In this document: piece after piece, positions 44,417 through 53,322 of the stretch
How the letters are laid out: every line of letters starts with the position of its first letter
Position numbering within the stretch: position 1 is the first letter of the stretch
DNA from: an uncultured beta proteobacterium
GTDB lineage: Bacteria; Pseudomonadota; Gammaproteobacteria; Burkholderiales; SG8-41
Assembly: GCA_903933915.1 (NCBI GenBank)
Contig: CAIZLW010000200.1
Coordinates: 1 to 64,000 of the forward strand
Length of the DNA: 64,000 bases
Reading direction: 5' to 3'
The notes under the pieces: generated by a model
Seen by the model: only the letters and a program-made list of their open reading frames with translations
Databases searched by the model: none
What the model was told of the DNA's origin: nothing
Translations under genes and position numbers: made by a program

Positions 44417-45856
44417 TTAAAGCGTTTTTCTGAGGTTAACCGGGAGGATCTGCATCGATTCCCGGTATTTTGCAATGGTACGCCTTGCTACAACTATACC
44501 CTGCTGTCCGAGCAGCTCTGAAATCTGGCCGTCGCTGAGCGGCGACTTGGTGTTTTCCGCGCCGACCAGCTGTTTGATCAGGGCCCGGATGGCGGTGCTC
44601 GAGGCCGCACCGCCGGCTTCGGTGGCAACATGACTGCCGAAGAAGTATTTCAATTCGAAGATGCCGCGGGGCGTGTGCATGAATTTCAGGGTGGTGACGC
44701 GCGACACCGTCGATTCATGCAGCCCCAGCGTTTCGGCGATCTCGCGCAGTACCAGGGGCCGCATCGCGACTTCGCCGTGCTCCAGGAAGTTGCGCTGACG
44801 GTCAACGATGGCCTGCGACACGCGCAGTATGGTTTCGAAGCGCTGCTGCACGTTCTTGATCAGCCACTTCGCCTCCTGCAGCTGCGAATTCAGCTGCTGG
44901 GCGCTGCCGCCGCGGTTGCGTTGCAGGATGTCGGCATACATCCGGTTCACGCGCAGGCGCGGCATGGCGTCGGGATTCAGCGCGGCAATCCATACGCCCT
45001 TGGTCTTGCGCACGATCACATCGGCGATCACAAACCGCGTTTCCTCGGATGAGAAGTCGCGGCCCGGCCTGGGGTTCAGGCTGGTGATCAGCTTCTGCAC
45101 GATACGCAGGCAGGCGTCGTCGCATTTCAGCGTGCGTTTCAGGCGCGCGAAATCGCGGGCGGCCAGCGCATCCAGATGGTGATTGACGATTTCCAGCGCG
45201 GCATCGCGTTGCGGTGTGTCATCAGGCTTGGCGGCAAGCTGGAGAGCCAGGCATTCGGCCAGGTTGCGCGCGCCGACGCCGACCGGCTCAAGATGCTGCA
45301 GGTGTTGAAGGGCGATCGACAGGTCGTCGTGATCCACGTCGAGTTCCGGCGGCAGCATTTCGCCGATTTCTTCGAGGGTTTGCGGCAGATAACCGTCGTC
45401 GCTCAGCGAATCGATCAGCAGGCTGACCAGGCGCTTGTCGCGCTCCGACAGGTGGAGCAGCGACAGCTGCGCCGCAAGATGTGCGCTCAGGCTCGCCGGT
45501 TGCTCGGCGAGCGGCCCGTAGTCGTCATCTTCATTGTCGTTGCTGCCGGCGTTGCTGTAGGTCGGACCGTCTTCGACATCGAACGGGGCGGGTTCTTCAG
45601 AGCCCGGTGCAGATTCCTGAGCGCTGTCGGCCGATGCAGCGGGCATTTCGGCGTTTTCAGACTGCGGCGTTTCGCGTTGCGGCGAGGAGGGGTCGGATCC
45701 ACCATCGATCCGCTCCAGCAGCGGATTATCCTGGAGCAGGCGCTCGATTTCCTGGTTGAGTTCGAGCGTCGACAGTTGCAGCAGCCTGATCGACTGCTGC
45801 AATTGCGGCGTCAATGTCAGGTGTTGCGAGAGTCTGAGCTGTAAGGAATGTTTCAT
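44417..45856 (-). CDS. rpoN: RNA polymerase sigma-54 factor
   Basis: The 479-residue sigma factor has the glutamine-rich activator-binding region I (LRLSQHLTLTPQLQQSIRLL), an acidic region II (about 60-115), the core-binding domain, the helix-turn-helix (LGLHESTVSRVTT) and the RpoN box ARRTIAKYRE (457-466). It would serve the -24/-12 promoters at 20009 and 52385 in this window, and GlrR. It follows lptB, the standard order. Confidence 0.97.
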   Translation of the reverse strand: MKHSLQLRLSQHLTLTPQLQQSIRLLQLSTLELNQEIERLLQDNPLLERIDGGSDPSSPQRETPQSENAEMPAASADSAQESAPGSEEPAPFDVEDGPTYSNAGSNDNEDDDYGPLAEQPASLSAHLAAQLSLLHLSERDKRLVSLLIDSLSDDGYLPQTLEEIGEMLPPELDVDHDDLSIALQHLQHLEPVGVGARNLAECLALQLAAKPDDTPQRDAALEIVNHHLDALAARDFARLKRTLKCDDACLRIVQKLITSLNPRPGRDFSSEETRFVIADVIVRKTKGVWIAALNPDAMPRLRVNRMYADILQRNRGGSAQQLNSQLQEAKWLIKNVQQRFETILRVSQAIVDRQRNFLEHGEVAMRPLVLREIAETLGLHESTVSRVTTLKFMHTPRGIFELKYFFGSHVATEAGGAASSTAIRALIKQLVGAENTKSPLSDGQISELLGQQGIVVARRTIAKYRESMQILPVNLRKTL

Positions 45857-45923
45857 GCAGGGCCGGATGAGAAAGATCGCGTCCCGAAAAAGTAGTCGTG
45901 CGCGCTAGCCGCAGCCTGCGGTC

Positions 45924-46697
45924 TTAAAGCCGGAAATGTTCACCGAGATAGACCTTTCTGACACGCTCATTATAGACGATCTCGTCCGGCTTGCCGAAGG
46001 CCAGCACCGTGCCGTCGTTGATGATATAGGCGCGGTCGCAGATGCCCAGGGTTTCCCGGACATTGTGATCGGTGATGACCACGCCGATGCCTCTTTCCCG
46101 GAGGAAACCGATGATTTTCTGGATTTCGATGACGGCGATCGGGTCAACGCCGGCAAAAGGCTCGTCGAGCAGGATGAACCGCGGTTCGGTCGCCAGGGCG
46201 CGGGCGATTTCCACCCGCCGCCGTTCGCCGCCGGAAAGGCTGATTGCGGGGTTGTTGCGCAGATGATCGACATGCAGTTCCTGCAGCAGCGTATCGAGGC
46301 GGGCTTCAATGGTGGCGGTATCGTTGTGATAAAGCTCAAGGATGGCGCGCACATTTTCCGCGACGGTCAGCCTGCGGAATATCGAGGCCTCCTGCGGCAG
46401 GTAGCTGAGCCCCAGGCGGGCGCGGCTGTGCATCGGCATGTGCGTCATCCGGATGCCGTCGAGATGCAGTTCGCCGCCGTCCATCGCCACCAGCCCGACC
46501 ATCATGTAAAAACAGGTCGTTTTGCCGGCGCCGTTCGGGCCCAGCAGGCCGATGACTTCTCCGCTGCGCACCTCAAGTGAGACATCCTTGACGACCGTGC
46601 GCGCGCGGTAGCGTTTGTTCAGGCCTTCCGCCTTGAGCACGTATGCGCCGTTCGCAGGCGTTTCGTTGGCGGGATCCTGCAGTGCCGGAGTTTCCAT
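45924..46697 (-). CDS. lptB: LPS export ABC transporter ATP-binding protein
   Basis: The 257-residue ATPase powers LPS extraction with LptFG. Walker [10 protein letters not shown], signature [15 protein letters not shown] and Walker [14 protein letters not shown] are intact; the AVxx C-terminal EHFRL is typical. It follows lptA by 6 nt. Confidence 0.96.
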   Translation of the reverse strand: METPALQDPANETPANGAYVLKAEGLNKRYRARTVVKDVSLEVRSGEVIGLLGPNGAGKTTCFYMMVGLVAMDGGELHLDGIRMTHMPMHSRARLGLSYLPQEASIFRRLTVAENVRAILELYHNDTATIEARLDTLLQELHVDHLRNNPAISLSGGERRRVEIARALATEPRFILLDEPFAGVDPIAVIEIQKIIGFLRERGIGVVITDHNVRETLGICDRAYIINDGTVLAFGKPDEIVYNERVRKVYLGEHFRL

Positions 46698-46703
46698 CGC
46701 TTG

Positions 46704-47345
46704 TCAGCGCGCCTGAGTCGGCAGCGGATCCCGCGGCGCACCGACTTCCGCGGCAGGTTTCAGCGGAACCGGCGGCTGGGCTTCGGGTTTTTCCTTGGGC
46801 TTGGGCTGCAGCACGGCGCGCACACGGCTGTTGCCCTCGGCGCTGGTTTGTTTGCCGCCGCCGGTGACCTGGAAAAACTCGGTGTTGGCGTCGTATGAAA
46901 TGTAATTGCCGCTGACTTCGTCGCCGCCTTTTTTCATCGAAGCGCGATTGAACATCTGCACTTTGTCCGCCCGGCCTTCGTATTCGATGCGTTCGGCCCA
47001 ACCCTCGATGTATTCGTCGTATCCGTCGCGTTTCTGCCGGAAGTAGGCGAGGCTGCCCCAGGTGATGCCGGTTTTGAAGCCCTGGTTGTCCTGGCGCACT
47101 TCCATGCGGTCGCCGCGGATGATCAGCGTACCCTGGGTCAGCACGACGCGCCCCTCGAACGTGGAAATCTGTTTGGCGTCGTCAACGGATACGCGATCGG
47201 CTTCAAGGTTGATCGGTTTTTCGCGGTCGGCTTTTTCCGCATGTGCGGCACCCGCGATGGACAGCATCAACACCAGTCCCCGGGCAAACCCGGCGAGCAG
47301 GCGAAAAAACGGGTCAGCGGCGTTTTTCTGCGCGGGCCGGATCAT
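46704..47345 (-). CDS. lptA: LPS transport periplasmic protein LptA
   Basis: The 213-residue protein has a signal peptide (ending GAAHAEKAD) and the OstA/LptA beta-jellyroll domain (EKPINLEADRVSVDDAKQISTFEGRVVLTQG...), which forms the LPS bridge across the periplasm. ATG 47345 gives the signal peptide and overlaps lptC by 32 nt. The C-terminal ~40 residues are proline/lysine-rich. Confidence 0.93.
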   Translation of the reverse strand: MIRPAQKNAADPFFRLLAGFARGLVLMLSIAGAAHAEKADREKPINLEADRVSVDDAKQISTFEGRVVLTQGTLIIRGDRMEVRQDNQGFKTGITWGSLAYFRQKRDGYDEYIEGWAERIEYEGRADKVQMFNRASMKKGGDEVSGNYISYDANTEFFQVTGGGKQTSAEGNSRVRAVLQPKPKEKPEAQPPVPLKPAAEVGAPRDPLPTQAR

Positions 47346-47898
47346 GATAGGTGCCACGGAAGTGGGAGAGGAACTTGACGGTGCGGGTTTCACTGTTCAA
47401 TTCTAAGCCAATCGCCGTGGCAACGGTATGGGCATCGGTGATGGTGACCGGGCGATCGGTGCGGGCGATATGGTCATCCGGTATGACATGCAGAAAGCTG
47501 GTTTCCAGCGTCATCGCGGTGCGATTGTCGTAGGGCGCCCGGACTGCGCGGACGTCATCCTCGAAATACACGTTTTCGCCGCCGCTGGAGACCCGTGCCG
47601 TGCGCGAAGTGATCGTCACCGGGGCATTGGCAGAAGCATTGCTGATAAAACGCGGCGATACCAGACGAGTGCTGTCATCGTGGGGGAAATGCGTCATGCG
47701 TGAGGCATAAAGGATGTGTTTGACTTTGCCGTTGACATCAAGGCGGCGCGCCACAATGTTGTCGATGATGAAGTCCGGATCGGCTCGCGCACTCTCGGCG
47801 GACTTCTCGACCTGCCGAACCGCCTGGTCAAGCCAGAAAGTCAGCGCAGCGAGCACTGCCAGCAGCAGCAACGGGAAGATCTGGGAGAGCCGGTTCAT
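47314..47898 (-). CDS. lptC: LPS export protein LptC
   Basis: The 194-residue single-pass inner-membrane protein has one TM helix (about 8-25, LLLLAVLAALTFWLDQAV) and an LptC periplasmic domain. It joins LptBFG to LptA. Position between kdsC and lptA and length support the call. Confidence 0.93.
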   Translation of the reverse strand: MNRLSQIFPLLLLAVLAALTFWLDQAVRQVEKSAESARADPDFIIDNIVARRLDVNGKVKHILYASRMTHFPHDDSTRLVSPRFISNASANAPVTITSRTARVSSGGENVYFEDDVRAVRAPYDNRTAMTLETSFLHVIPDDHIARTDRPVTITDAHTVATAIGLELNSETRTVKFLSHFRGTYHDPARAEKRR

Positions 47899-47912
47899 TG
47901 CGGGTGCTGTCT

Positions 47913-48434
47913 TCAGTCGGCGCCGAGGAAGCGTGCAGTCTGAGCAGCGAGCTTGCCCTGATTGTGCAGGATCACTTCGCAGAATTCGCGCGCGGCACCG
48001 CGGCCACCGCTGGCCCGGGTGACGTAATCGGCGTGGCGTTTGAGCAGCGCCGGCGCATCGGCAACAGTCACCGCGAATCCGCAGCGTTTGAGCACCGGCA
48101 GATCAACCAGGTCATCGCCGAGGAACGCCGATTGCTCCGGCGCCAGCCCCAGTTCGGCCAGCAACGCTTCGAAGGCTGAATATTTGTCGGCAACGCCCTG
48201 CTGGATGTGGCGGATGCCGAGATCTGCGGCGCGTTCACGGACGCTGCCCGCGCGGCGGCTGGTGATGATGGCCAGTTCAACGCCGGCGTCCTGCAGCAGC
48301 TTCATGCCCATGCCGTCGCGCACATCGAAGGTTTTCATCGCATCGCCGGTTTCGGCGTAGTGCAGTCCGCCGTCGGACAACACGCCGTCGACATCGAAAA
48401 TGGCGATGCGAACCGTTCGCGCTTTGGGGATCAT
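47913..48434 (-). CDS. kdsC: Kdo-8-phosphate phosphatase
   Basis: The 173-residue HAD phosphatase has the nucleophile motif FDVDGVLSDG, later LAIITSRR and FLGDDLVDLPVL. It makes Kdo from Kdo-8-P for the LPS core. It follows kdsD by 19 nt in the same operon. Confidence 0.95.
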   Translation of the reverse strand: MIPKARTVRIAIFDVDGVLSDGGLHYAETGDAMKTFDVRDGMGMKLLQDAGVELAIITSRRAGSVRERAADLGIRHIQQGVADKYSAFEALLAELGLAPEQSAFLGDDLVDLPVLKRCGFAVTVADAPALLKRHADYVTRASGGRGAAREFCEVILHNQGKLAAQTARFLGAD

Positions 48435-48453
48435 CAGTCGGGGGCGGGGCGCG

Positions 48454-49446
48454 TTAGACGACTTTGTTGCGGAACAGGTCGTGGATGTTCAGTGCGCCGA
48501 CCAGGCGCCCGCCGTCATCGACGACTAGCAACTGCGTGACTTTGCTGCGTTCCATGATCTCGACGGCTTCCGCCGCTAGACGCTCGGGTCCGATGGTGCG
48601 CGGATTGGCCGACATGATGTCGTGGATCGGGGTCTTGCGCAGATCGAGCCCCTTGCTGATGGCGCGGCGCAGATCACCATCGGTGAAAATACCCTTGACC
48701 GCCTGCATTTGATCGACCACGGCGGTCATGCCCATGCGGCCGCGCGACATTTCAAGCAACGCGTCGGTCAGCGTCGCGGTTTCGGCGACGCGAGGGGCGT
48801 CAGCACCGGAGCGCATGACATCGCGCACCATGGTCAGCAGCTTGCGGCCCAGCGTGCCGCCCGGATGTGATCGCGCAAATTCGTCCTGGGTGAATCCGCG
48901 TGCGCGCATCAGCGCCACCGCGATGGCGTCGCCTAGTGCCAGCGCGGCGGTGGTGCTGGCCGTCGGCGCGAGATTGAGCGGGCAGGCTTCCTGCTTTGCG
49001 CCGGCGTAGAGATGCACATCCGCTTCGCGTCCCAGTGTCGATTCCGGATTCCCGGTCAACGCAACCAGTTTGGCGCCCTGGCGTTTGAGTACGGGAATGA
49101 GGATCAGCAACTCGCCGGTTTCGCCCGAGTTTGAAAGGGCGACAAATACGTCATCGCGAGTGACCATGCCGAGATCGCCGTGGCTGGCTTCAGCCGGGTG
49201 CACGAAGAATGCCGGTGTTCCGGTGCTGGCAAAAGTGGCGGCGATTTTGCGGGCGATATGGCCGGATTTGCCGATGCCGCTGACCACGACACGGCCACGG
49301 CATTGCAGAAGGATGCGGATCGCCTCCCCGAATCGCGCGTCGAGGTGGCCGACCAGATCGGTAATCGCCTGAGCCTCGATGGCGAGCACTTCTTTCGCCG
49401 CCGCGATCGCGGCGCTGGCAGGGTTGCTTTCACCGGGGGAAGTCAT
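48454..49446 (-). CDS. kdsD: Arabinose-5-phosphate isomerase
   Basis: The 330-residue KpsF/GutQ-type protein has a SIS sugar-isomerase domain (VVVSGIGKSGHIARKIAATFASTGTPAFF) and two C-terminal CBS domains (DVMRSG...; IHDIMSANPRTIG). It makes arabinose-5-P, the first Kdo precursor. It heads the LPS/rpoN block. ATG 49446 has no Shine-Dalgarno, and a TATAAT lies only 7 nt upstream. Confidence 0.95.
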   Translation of the reverse strand: MTSPGESNPASAAIAAAKEVLAIEAQAITDLVGHLDARFGEAIRILLQCRGRVVVSGIGKSGHIARKIAATFASTGTPAFFVHPAEASHGDLGMVTRDDVFVALSNSGETGELLILIPVLKRQGAKLVALTGNPESTLGREADVHLYAGAKQEACPLNLAPTASTTAALALGDAIAVALMRARGFTQDEFARSHPGGTLGRKLLTMVRDVMRSGADAPRVAETATLTDALLEMSRGRMGMTAVVDQMQAVKGIFTDGDLRRAISKGLDLRKTPIHDIMSANPRTIGPERLAAEAVEIMERSKVTQLLVVDDGGRLVGALNIHDLFRNKVV

Positions 49447-49453
49447 GGCTCAA

Positions 49454-49459
49454 ATTATA
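49454..49459 (-). promoter_or_regulatory. Extended -10 element (TGT-TATAAT) directly before kdsD
   Basis: On the minus strand the sequence reads TTTGTTATAATTTGAGCC then ATG. TATAAT is a perfect -10 with an upstream TGn extension; no good -35 is seen. Transcription would start at or next to the kdsD ATG, giving a leaderless or nearly leaderless mRNA. Confidence 0.5.
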
Positions 49460-49548
49460 ACAAACCCCCTGCGCCGCATTTGCCCGTATGTGCTTGCAAT
49501 TCATTGAAGAAAAGGCAATATTCGGGAGGTCCCTCTTGTCATCCGGCC

Positions 49549-51516
49549 ATGCACAACACTCTGCAACCCGTGCTCGTACTGCTTGCGGCCGCCGTGCTGG
49601 TGGTGGTGGTGTTTCGTTCGTTGCGGCTGCCGCCGCTGCTCGGCTACCTGATTGTTGGCGTTGTCATTGGCCCCCATGCGCTGGGCTGGATTACCACGAC
49701 GGACGAGGTGAGCACTCTCGCTGAAATCGGCGTGGTATTCCTGATGTTCAGCATCGGGCTGGAGTTCAGCCTGTCCCGCCTGATGACCATGCGCCGCATC
49801 GTGTTCGGTCTGGGCGCGGCGCAAGTGCTGATCACCCTGTTGCTGGTGCTGGGCGTCGCCCTGGCGATTGGCGCTTCCTGGCAAACCGGACTGGTGCTTG
49901 GTGGCGCTCTGGCCATGTCGTCTACGGCGATACTGGCCAAGTTGCTGGCTGAACGTTTTGAGATCAACTCCCCGCATGGCCGGCAAATTATCGGCATCCT
50001 GCTGTTTCAGGACCTGGCCGTGGTTCCGCTGCTGATCCTGATTCCGGCGCTGGGCGCGCCTACCGAGGATTTTGCGGCGACTGTCGGCTATGCGCTGCTC
50101 AAGGCCGCTGTCGTGCTGACACTTCTGCTGTTTTTCGGGCAACGGCTGATGCGGGCCTGGTTTCATGTGGTCGCCCGGCAGAAATCATCCGAGCTTTTTG
50201 TGCTCAACGTGCTGCTGATCACGCTGGGTATCGCCTACATCACTGAAATGGCCGGGTTGTCGCTTGCCCTGGGCGCATTTGTCGCCGGTGTGCTGATCTC
50301 AGAGACGGAATACCGTTACCAGGTTGAAGAAGACATCAAGCCGTTTCGCGACGTCCTGCTGGGATTGTTTTTTGTGACGATTGGCATGCTGCTGGACGTC
50401 AGCATCGTTGTCGAAAATGTCTGGGTCAGCGTGTTGTTGGTGACGCTGGTGATTGCAAAAACCATCCTGATTTTCGGGCTGAGCCGGTTGTTTGGCGCTG
50501 CAAGCGGTGTGGCCCTGCGCGCCGGACTTGCGCTGGGGGCCTGTGGTGAATTCGGTTTTGTCATCCTCGCCCATGCCAGCGGCAGCGGGCTTATTGCGCC
50601 GGATATCCTCCAGCCGGTACTCGCGGTGATGGTGCTGTCGATGCTGATCGCGCCTTTTGTGATCGAACGCAGCGAAGCCATCGTGCGGCGCTGGAGCGCC
50701 ACGGAATGGATGAGCCGTGCGATGCAGTTGCATAACATCGCCGTGCAGTCGATGACCGCCGATGAGCATGTGCTGATCTGCGGTTACGGTCGCAGCGGGC
50801 AGAATCTTGCGCGTTTTCTGGACCAGGAAGGGGTGCCCTTCATCGCGCTCGACAACGATCCGCAGCGGATCGGCGATGCCACCGCCGCCGGCGAGCGCGT
50901 GGTGTTCGGCGATGCGGCGCGGCGCGAAGTGCTGCTGGCGGCAGGACTGGCCCGTGCACGCGTGGTCATTGTGACCTATGCCGATACGGCGTCCGCCCTG
51001 CGCATTCTTGCCCATGTGCACGAGGCCAGGCCCGGTTTGCCGGTGATCGTTCGTACGATCGATGACAGCGACGTCGAGAAGCTGCGCGATGCCGGCGCTG
51101 CGGAAGTGGTTGCGGATCTGATGGAGGCCAGCCTGATGTTGGCTTCGAGCACGCTGATGCTGGTCGGTGTACCGCTGACCCGGGTGTTGCGCCGGATCAG
51201 GGAGACGCGCGAAAGCCGTTATGAGTTGTTCCGCGGGTTCTACCGCGGCATGACCGATGCCGCTGAGGGCGAGGATCAGGCGCTGCAGCCGCGGCTGCAT
51301 TCGGTGCTGGTGACGGCGGGGGCGCAGTCGATCGGCAAAAGCATGGAGGATCTCGACCTGGAGAAATCCGGCGTCGAGGTCACGGCGATCCGCCGCCGCA
51401 ATGTCCGAACCGCCGCGCCCTCGCCTGAAATGCGCGTGGAAGAGGGGGATGTGCTTGTGCTGCTGGGTACAGAGACCGGTGTCGCCGCTGCCGAAATCAA
51501 ATTGCTGCAGGGCTGA
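49549..51516 (+). CDS. KefB/KefC-type monovalent cation:proton antiporter (CPA2)
   Basis: The 655-residue protein has a 12-helix Na+/H+-exchanger domain (about 1-380; GYLIVGVVIGPHALGW, FMFSIGLEFSL region), a TrkA-N Rossmann domain (VLICGYGRSGQNLARFLDQEG near 405) and a TrkA-C domain at the end. It is probably a glutathione- or nucleotide-gated K+ efflux system. ATG 49549 is used although GGGAGG is 19 nt away; no nearer start exists. Divergent from kdsD. No KefF/G partner is adjacent. Confidence 0.9.
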   Translation: MHNTLQPVLVLLAAAVLVVVVFRSLRLPPLLGYLIVGVVIGPHALGWITTTDEVSTLAEIGVVFLMFSIGLEFSLSRLMTMRRIVFGLGAAQVLITLLLVLGVALAIGASWQTGLVLGGALAMSSTAILAKLLAERFEINSPHGRQIIGILLFQDLAVVPLLILIPALGAPTEDFAATVGYALLKAAVVLTLLLFFGQRLMRAWFHVVARQKSSELFVLNVLLITLGIAYITEMAGLSLALGAFVAGVLISETEYRYQVEEDIKPFRDVLLGLFFVTIGMLLDVSIVVENVWVSVLLVTLVIAKTILIFGLSRLFGAASGVALRAGLALGACGEFGFVILAHASGSGLIAPDILQPVLAVMVLSMLIAPFVIERSEAIVRRWSATEWMSRAMQLHNIAVQSMTADEHVLICGYGRSGQNLARFLDQEGVPFIALDNDPQRIGDATAAGERVVFGDAARREVLLAAGLARARVVIVTYADTASALRILAHVHEARPGLPVIVRTIDDSDVEKLRDAGAAEVVADLMEASLMLASSTLMLVGVPLTRVLRRIRETRESRYELFRGFYRGMTDAAEGEDQALQPRLHSVLVTAGAQSIGKSMEDLDLEKSGVEVTAIRRRNVRTAAPSPEMRVEEGDVLVLLGTETGVAAAEIKLLQG

Positions 51517-51559
51517 TGGCCGACTGAGCAATCACAGCGATTGGTCCTGATAGAAATAA

Positions 51560-51586
51560 AAAAGCCCGCGAGCTGAGCGGGCTTTT
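51560..51586 (-). terminator. Intrinsic terminator of the prepilin gene (bidirectional)
   Basis: AAAAGCCCGC / GCGGGCTTTT forms a 10-bp stem with loop GAGCTGA. On the minus strand it is followed by a T-rich tail (TTTTTTATTTC), 18 nt after the prepilin stop. It may also stop the antiporter transcript on the plus strand. Confidence 0.85.
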
Positions 51587-51604
51587 AAACGAATCAGTGA
51601 ATGA

Positions 51605-52336
51605 TTACAGCAGGCTGGCGCCGCCGCAGTTGGTGCTGCCATTGGTGGCATTCCACGTGGCGGCTGAGCCTGCTGCGCTGGTACAGGAGGGAGCAGTCGC
51701 CGAGTCGTCAGTGGGGGCCGCCGCACCGTTGCCCTGGTAGACGGAGAACTGAAAGCCGCCGGTGTTCGGTGCGCCATCATCAATCTTGCGGTCAACCTCA
51801 ACGATGATCTCAACCGGGACTTGCGCACCGGTCTTGATGTTGTGGCGCTGCGGTGAGGCCGTCGAACCGTCAGCACCGGTGTTATTGGTGCCGTAAACGC
51901 CGTCATAAATGACCTGCATGTAGACGCCGTAGGGGTTGGTCGGACTGGTGGTGGCTGAAGCGGTCGCGGCATAGGTATAGGTGCCGTTGATGAAGCCGGC
52001 CTTGGACAGATGTTCCCAAACCAGGATGTGTTCTTCGACCACGCTGCTGGCGACGGGGGTGGCACCGGTTTCGATGCGGCCGTTGCCGTTGCCGTTGGAG
52101 TTGGCCGACATGCCGGTAATGTTGGTGGTTGCCTGGGTGTAATCACCGGGCAGCGCGCGGAAGCGATCGAGGAAGCCGAAATAAGCGGCTTTGATCCCGT
52201 CCTGCGTGGAGATCATATTGCGGACGCGGGCGCTGGTGATCAGTTCCTGGCCCTTGAGTACGCCGCCCAGCAGCAGGCCGATAATGACCAGCACGATGGC
52301 GATTTCAATCAGTGTAAAACCTTTAGAACGCATCAT
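51605..52336 (-). CDS. Type IV prepilin-like protein (orphan pilin)
   Basis: The 243-residue protein has a six-residue leader and a canonical prepilin peptidase site G/FTLIE (residue 6/7, Glu at +5), then a hydrophobic helix (IAIVLVIIGLLLGGVL). The C-terminal head is Ala/Thr/Ser/Gly-rich with two Cys (SCTSAAG, NCGGASLL) that may form the usual disulfide loop. It is separated from the assembly genes at 55.9-64 kb, has its own sigma-54 promoter (52385-52400) and terminator, and so looks like an independently expressed, possibly major, pilin. Confidence 0.88.
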   Translation of the reverse strand: MMRSKGFTLIEIAIVLVIIGLLLGGVLKGQELITSARVRNMISTQDGIKAAYFGFLDRFRALPGDYTQATTNITGMSANSNGNGNGRIETGATPVASSVVEEHILVWEHLSKAGFINGTYTYAATASATTSPTNPYGVYMQVIYDGVYGTNNTGADGSTASPQRHNIKTGAQVPVEIIVEVDRKIDDGAPNTGGFQFSVYQGNGAAAPTDDSATAPSCTSAAGSAATWNATNGSTNCGGASLL

Positions 52337-52384
52337 TTTTATCCCCTTGCCGCCACATGACGGAAATTAATAGGGGGTAAACAC

Positions 52385-52400
52385 CGCAAACTCCGTACCA
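52385..52400 (-). promoter_or_regulatory. Sigma-54 promoter of the orphan prepilin gene
   Basis: On the minus strand TGGTACGGAGTTTGCG matches TGGCACG-N4-TTGCW with exact GG-N10-GC spacing. The predicted transcript start is near 52373, 37 nt before the ATG at 52336. Sigma-54/PilR control is well known for type IV pilins; no PilR is in the window. Confidence 0.7.
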
Positions 52401-52575
52401 CCATGCAAGTCTTAACAAATAGAAACATCACGCAGGGCAACGCGCGAAACGAGTCAAAAAATAACAATAACTAATTGATAATAAACAATTAATTTTTTAA
52501 GACTTTGACTTTTGTAATGTGAATTTTTGTTAACTTCTGAAGTATGCAATGGGACTTTTGTCGAATATACGACTG
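52401..52575. other. AT-rich intergenic region upstream of the prepilin promoter
   Basis: This stretch is much richer in A/T than the rest of the window, especially 52450-52530 (runs such as AATTGATAATAAACAATTAATTTT). It holds no gene. It is the natural place for an enhancer and bending sites of the sigma-54 promoter. The composition could also mark acquired DNA. Confidence 0.5.
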
Positions 52576-53322
52576 TCACTGTCGATTTTTCGACGTACCA
52601 GCGCTTTTTTCAGCCTTTTCCAGGGCCTGGAGCCTTTCGGTCAGGAAATGCAGTTCACTGGGGTCGGTCACTTCGCCGGTGGCGAGCAGACCGCCGAGCA
52701 GCACCTTGGCGCTGCCGGTTTCGCCCATGTCTTCCAGGATGAAAATCCGCATCTGCCGCGCCCACCCGGAGGCGGCGCCGGCGTGGCGGGTGATGTCGGT
52801 GGCATAACGCAGTGCCAGCGGCCGGTCCTGCAGCCGGTGTTTGGCCATGATCGCGCAGTGCGCCAGCCATCGCCAGCGTAGGTCCGCCGCTTCGAGAAAC
52901 CGGGCCTGTACAAATTCGCACATCGCACGTTGTTTGGTGGCGTCCGAGACCTGTCCGTAGAGTTGCGAAGCCATCATCAGCGGGTAACCGCTGCGCGGAT
53001 CGAGTTGCAGCGCCGTTTCCAGCCAGCTCATCACCCGGTCGTAATCGAGTGCCTTGAAAGGGATGCTGATTCCGGGCTGGTTATCAAAGGCCTGCAGGTG
53101 CAGCACTGATAACTGCGCAGCCACAATGGGCTCGCCGAAACTCGCCGCGCGCAAAATCCCTGCAGCGGGCGCCGCCGACAGCGCTTCGGCGCGGGCAAGC
53201 GGCGGTGCTTGTCGCCCGTGCGCGAAGATTTGCAGGGCCAGCGCAGCGGCGAGCAGTAGCGGCACCGCCACCGGCACGGTGCGCAATGACCGTTCTTCAC
53301 TTTCCCGGAACCGCGTGCGCAT
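52576..53322 (-). CDS. Membrane-anchored helical-repeat (TPR-like) protein
   Basis: The 248-residue product has one N-terminal TM helix (about 18-36) and a long alpha-helical body with TPR-like spacing (LDYDRVMSWLETALQLDPRSGYPLMMASQLYG; LRYATDITRHAGAASGWARQM). It was not recognised as a named family. ATG 53322 overlaps the stop of the permease gene upstream (TAATG), so the two are translationally coupled. It probably acts with that permease at the membrane. Confidence 0.7.
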   Translation of the reverse strand: MRTRFRESEERSLRTVPVAVPLLLAAALALQIFAHGRQAPPLARAEALSAAPAAGILRAASFGEPIVAAQLSVLHLQAFDNQPGISIPFKALDYDRVMSWLETALQLDPRSGYPLMMASQLYGQVSDATKQRAMCEFVQARFLEAADLRWRWLAHCAIMAKHRLQDRPLALRYATDITRHAGAASGWARQMRIFILEDMGETGSAKVLLGGLLATGEVTDPSELHFLTERLQALEKAEKSAGTSKNRQ

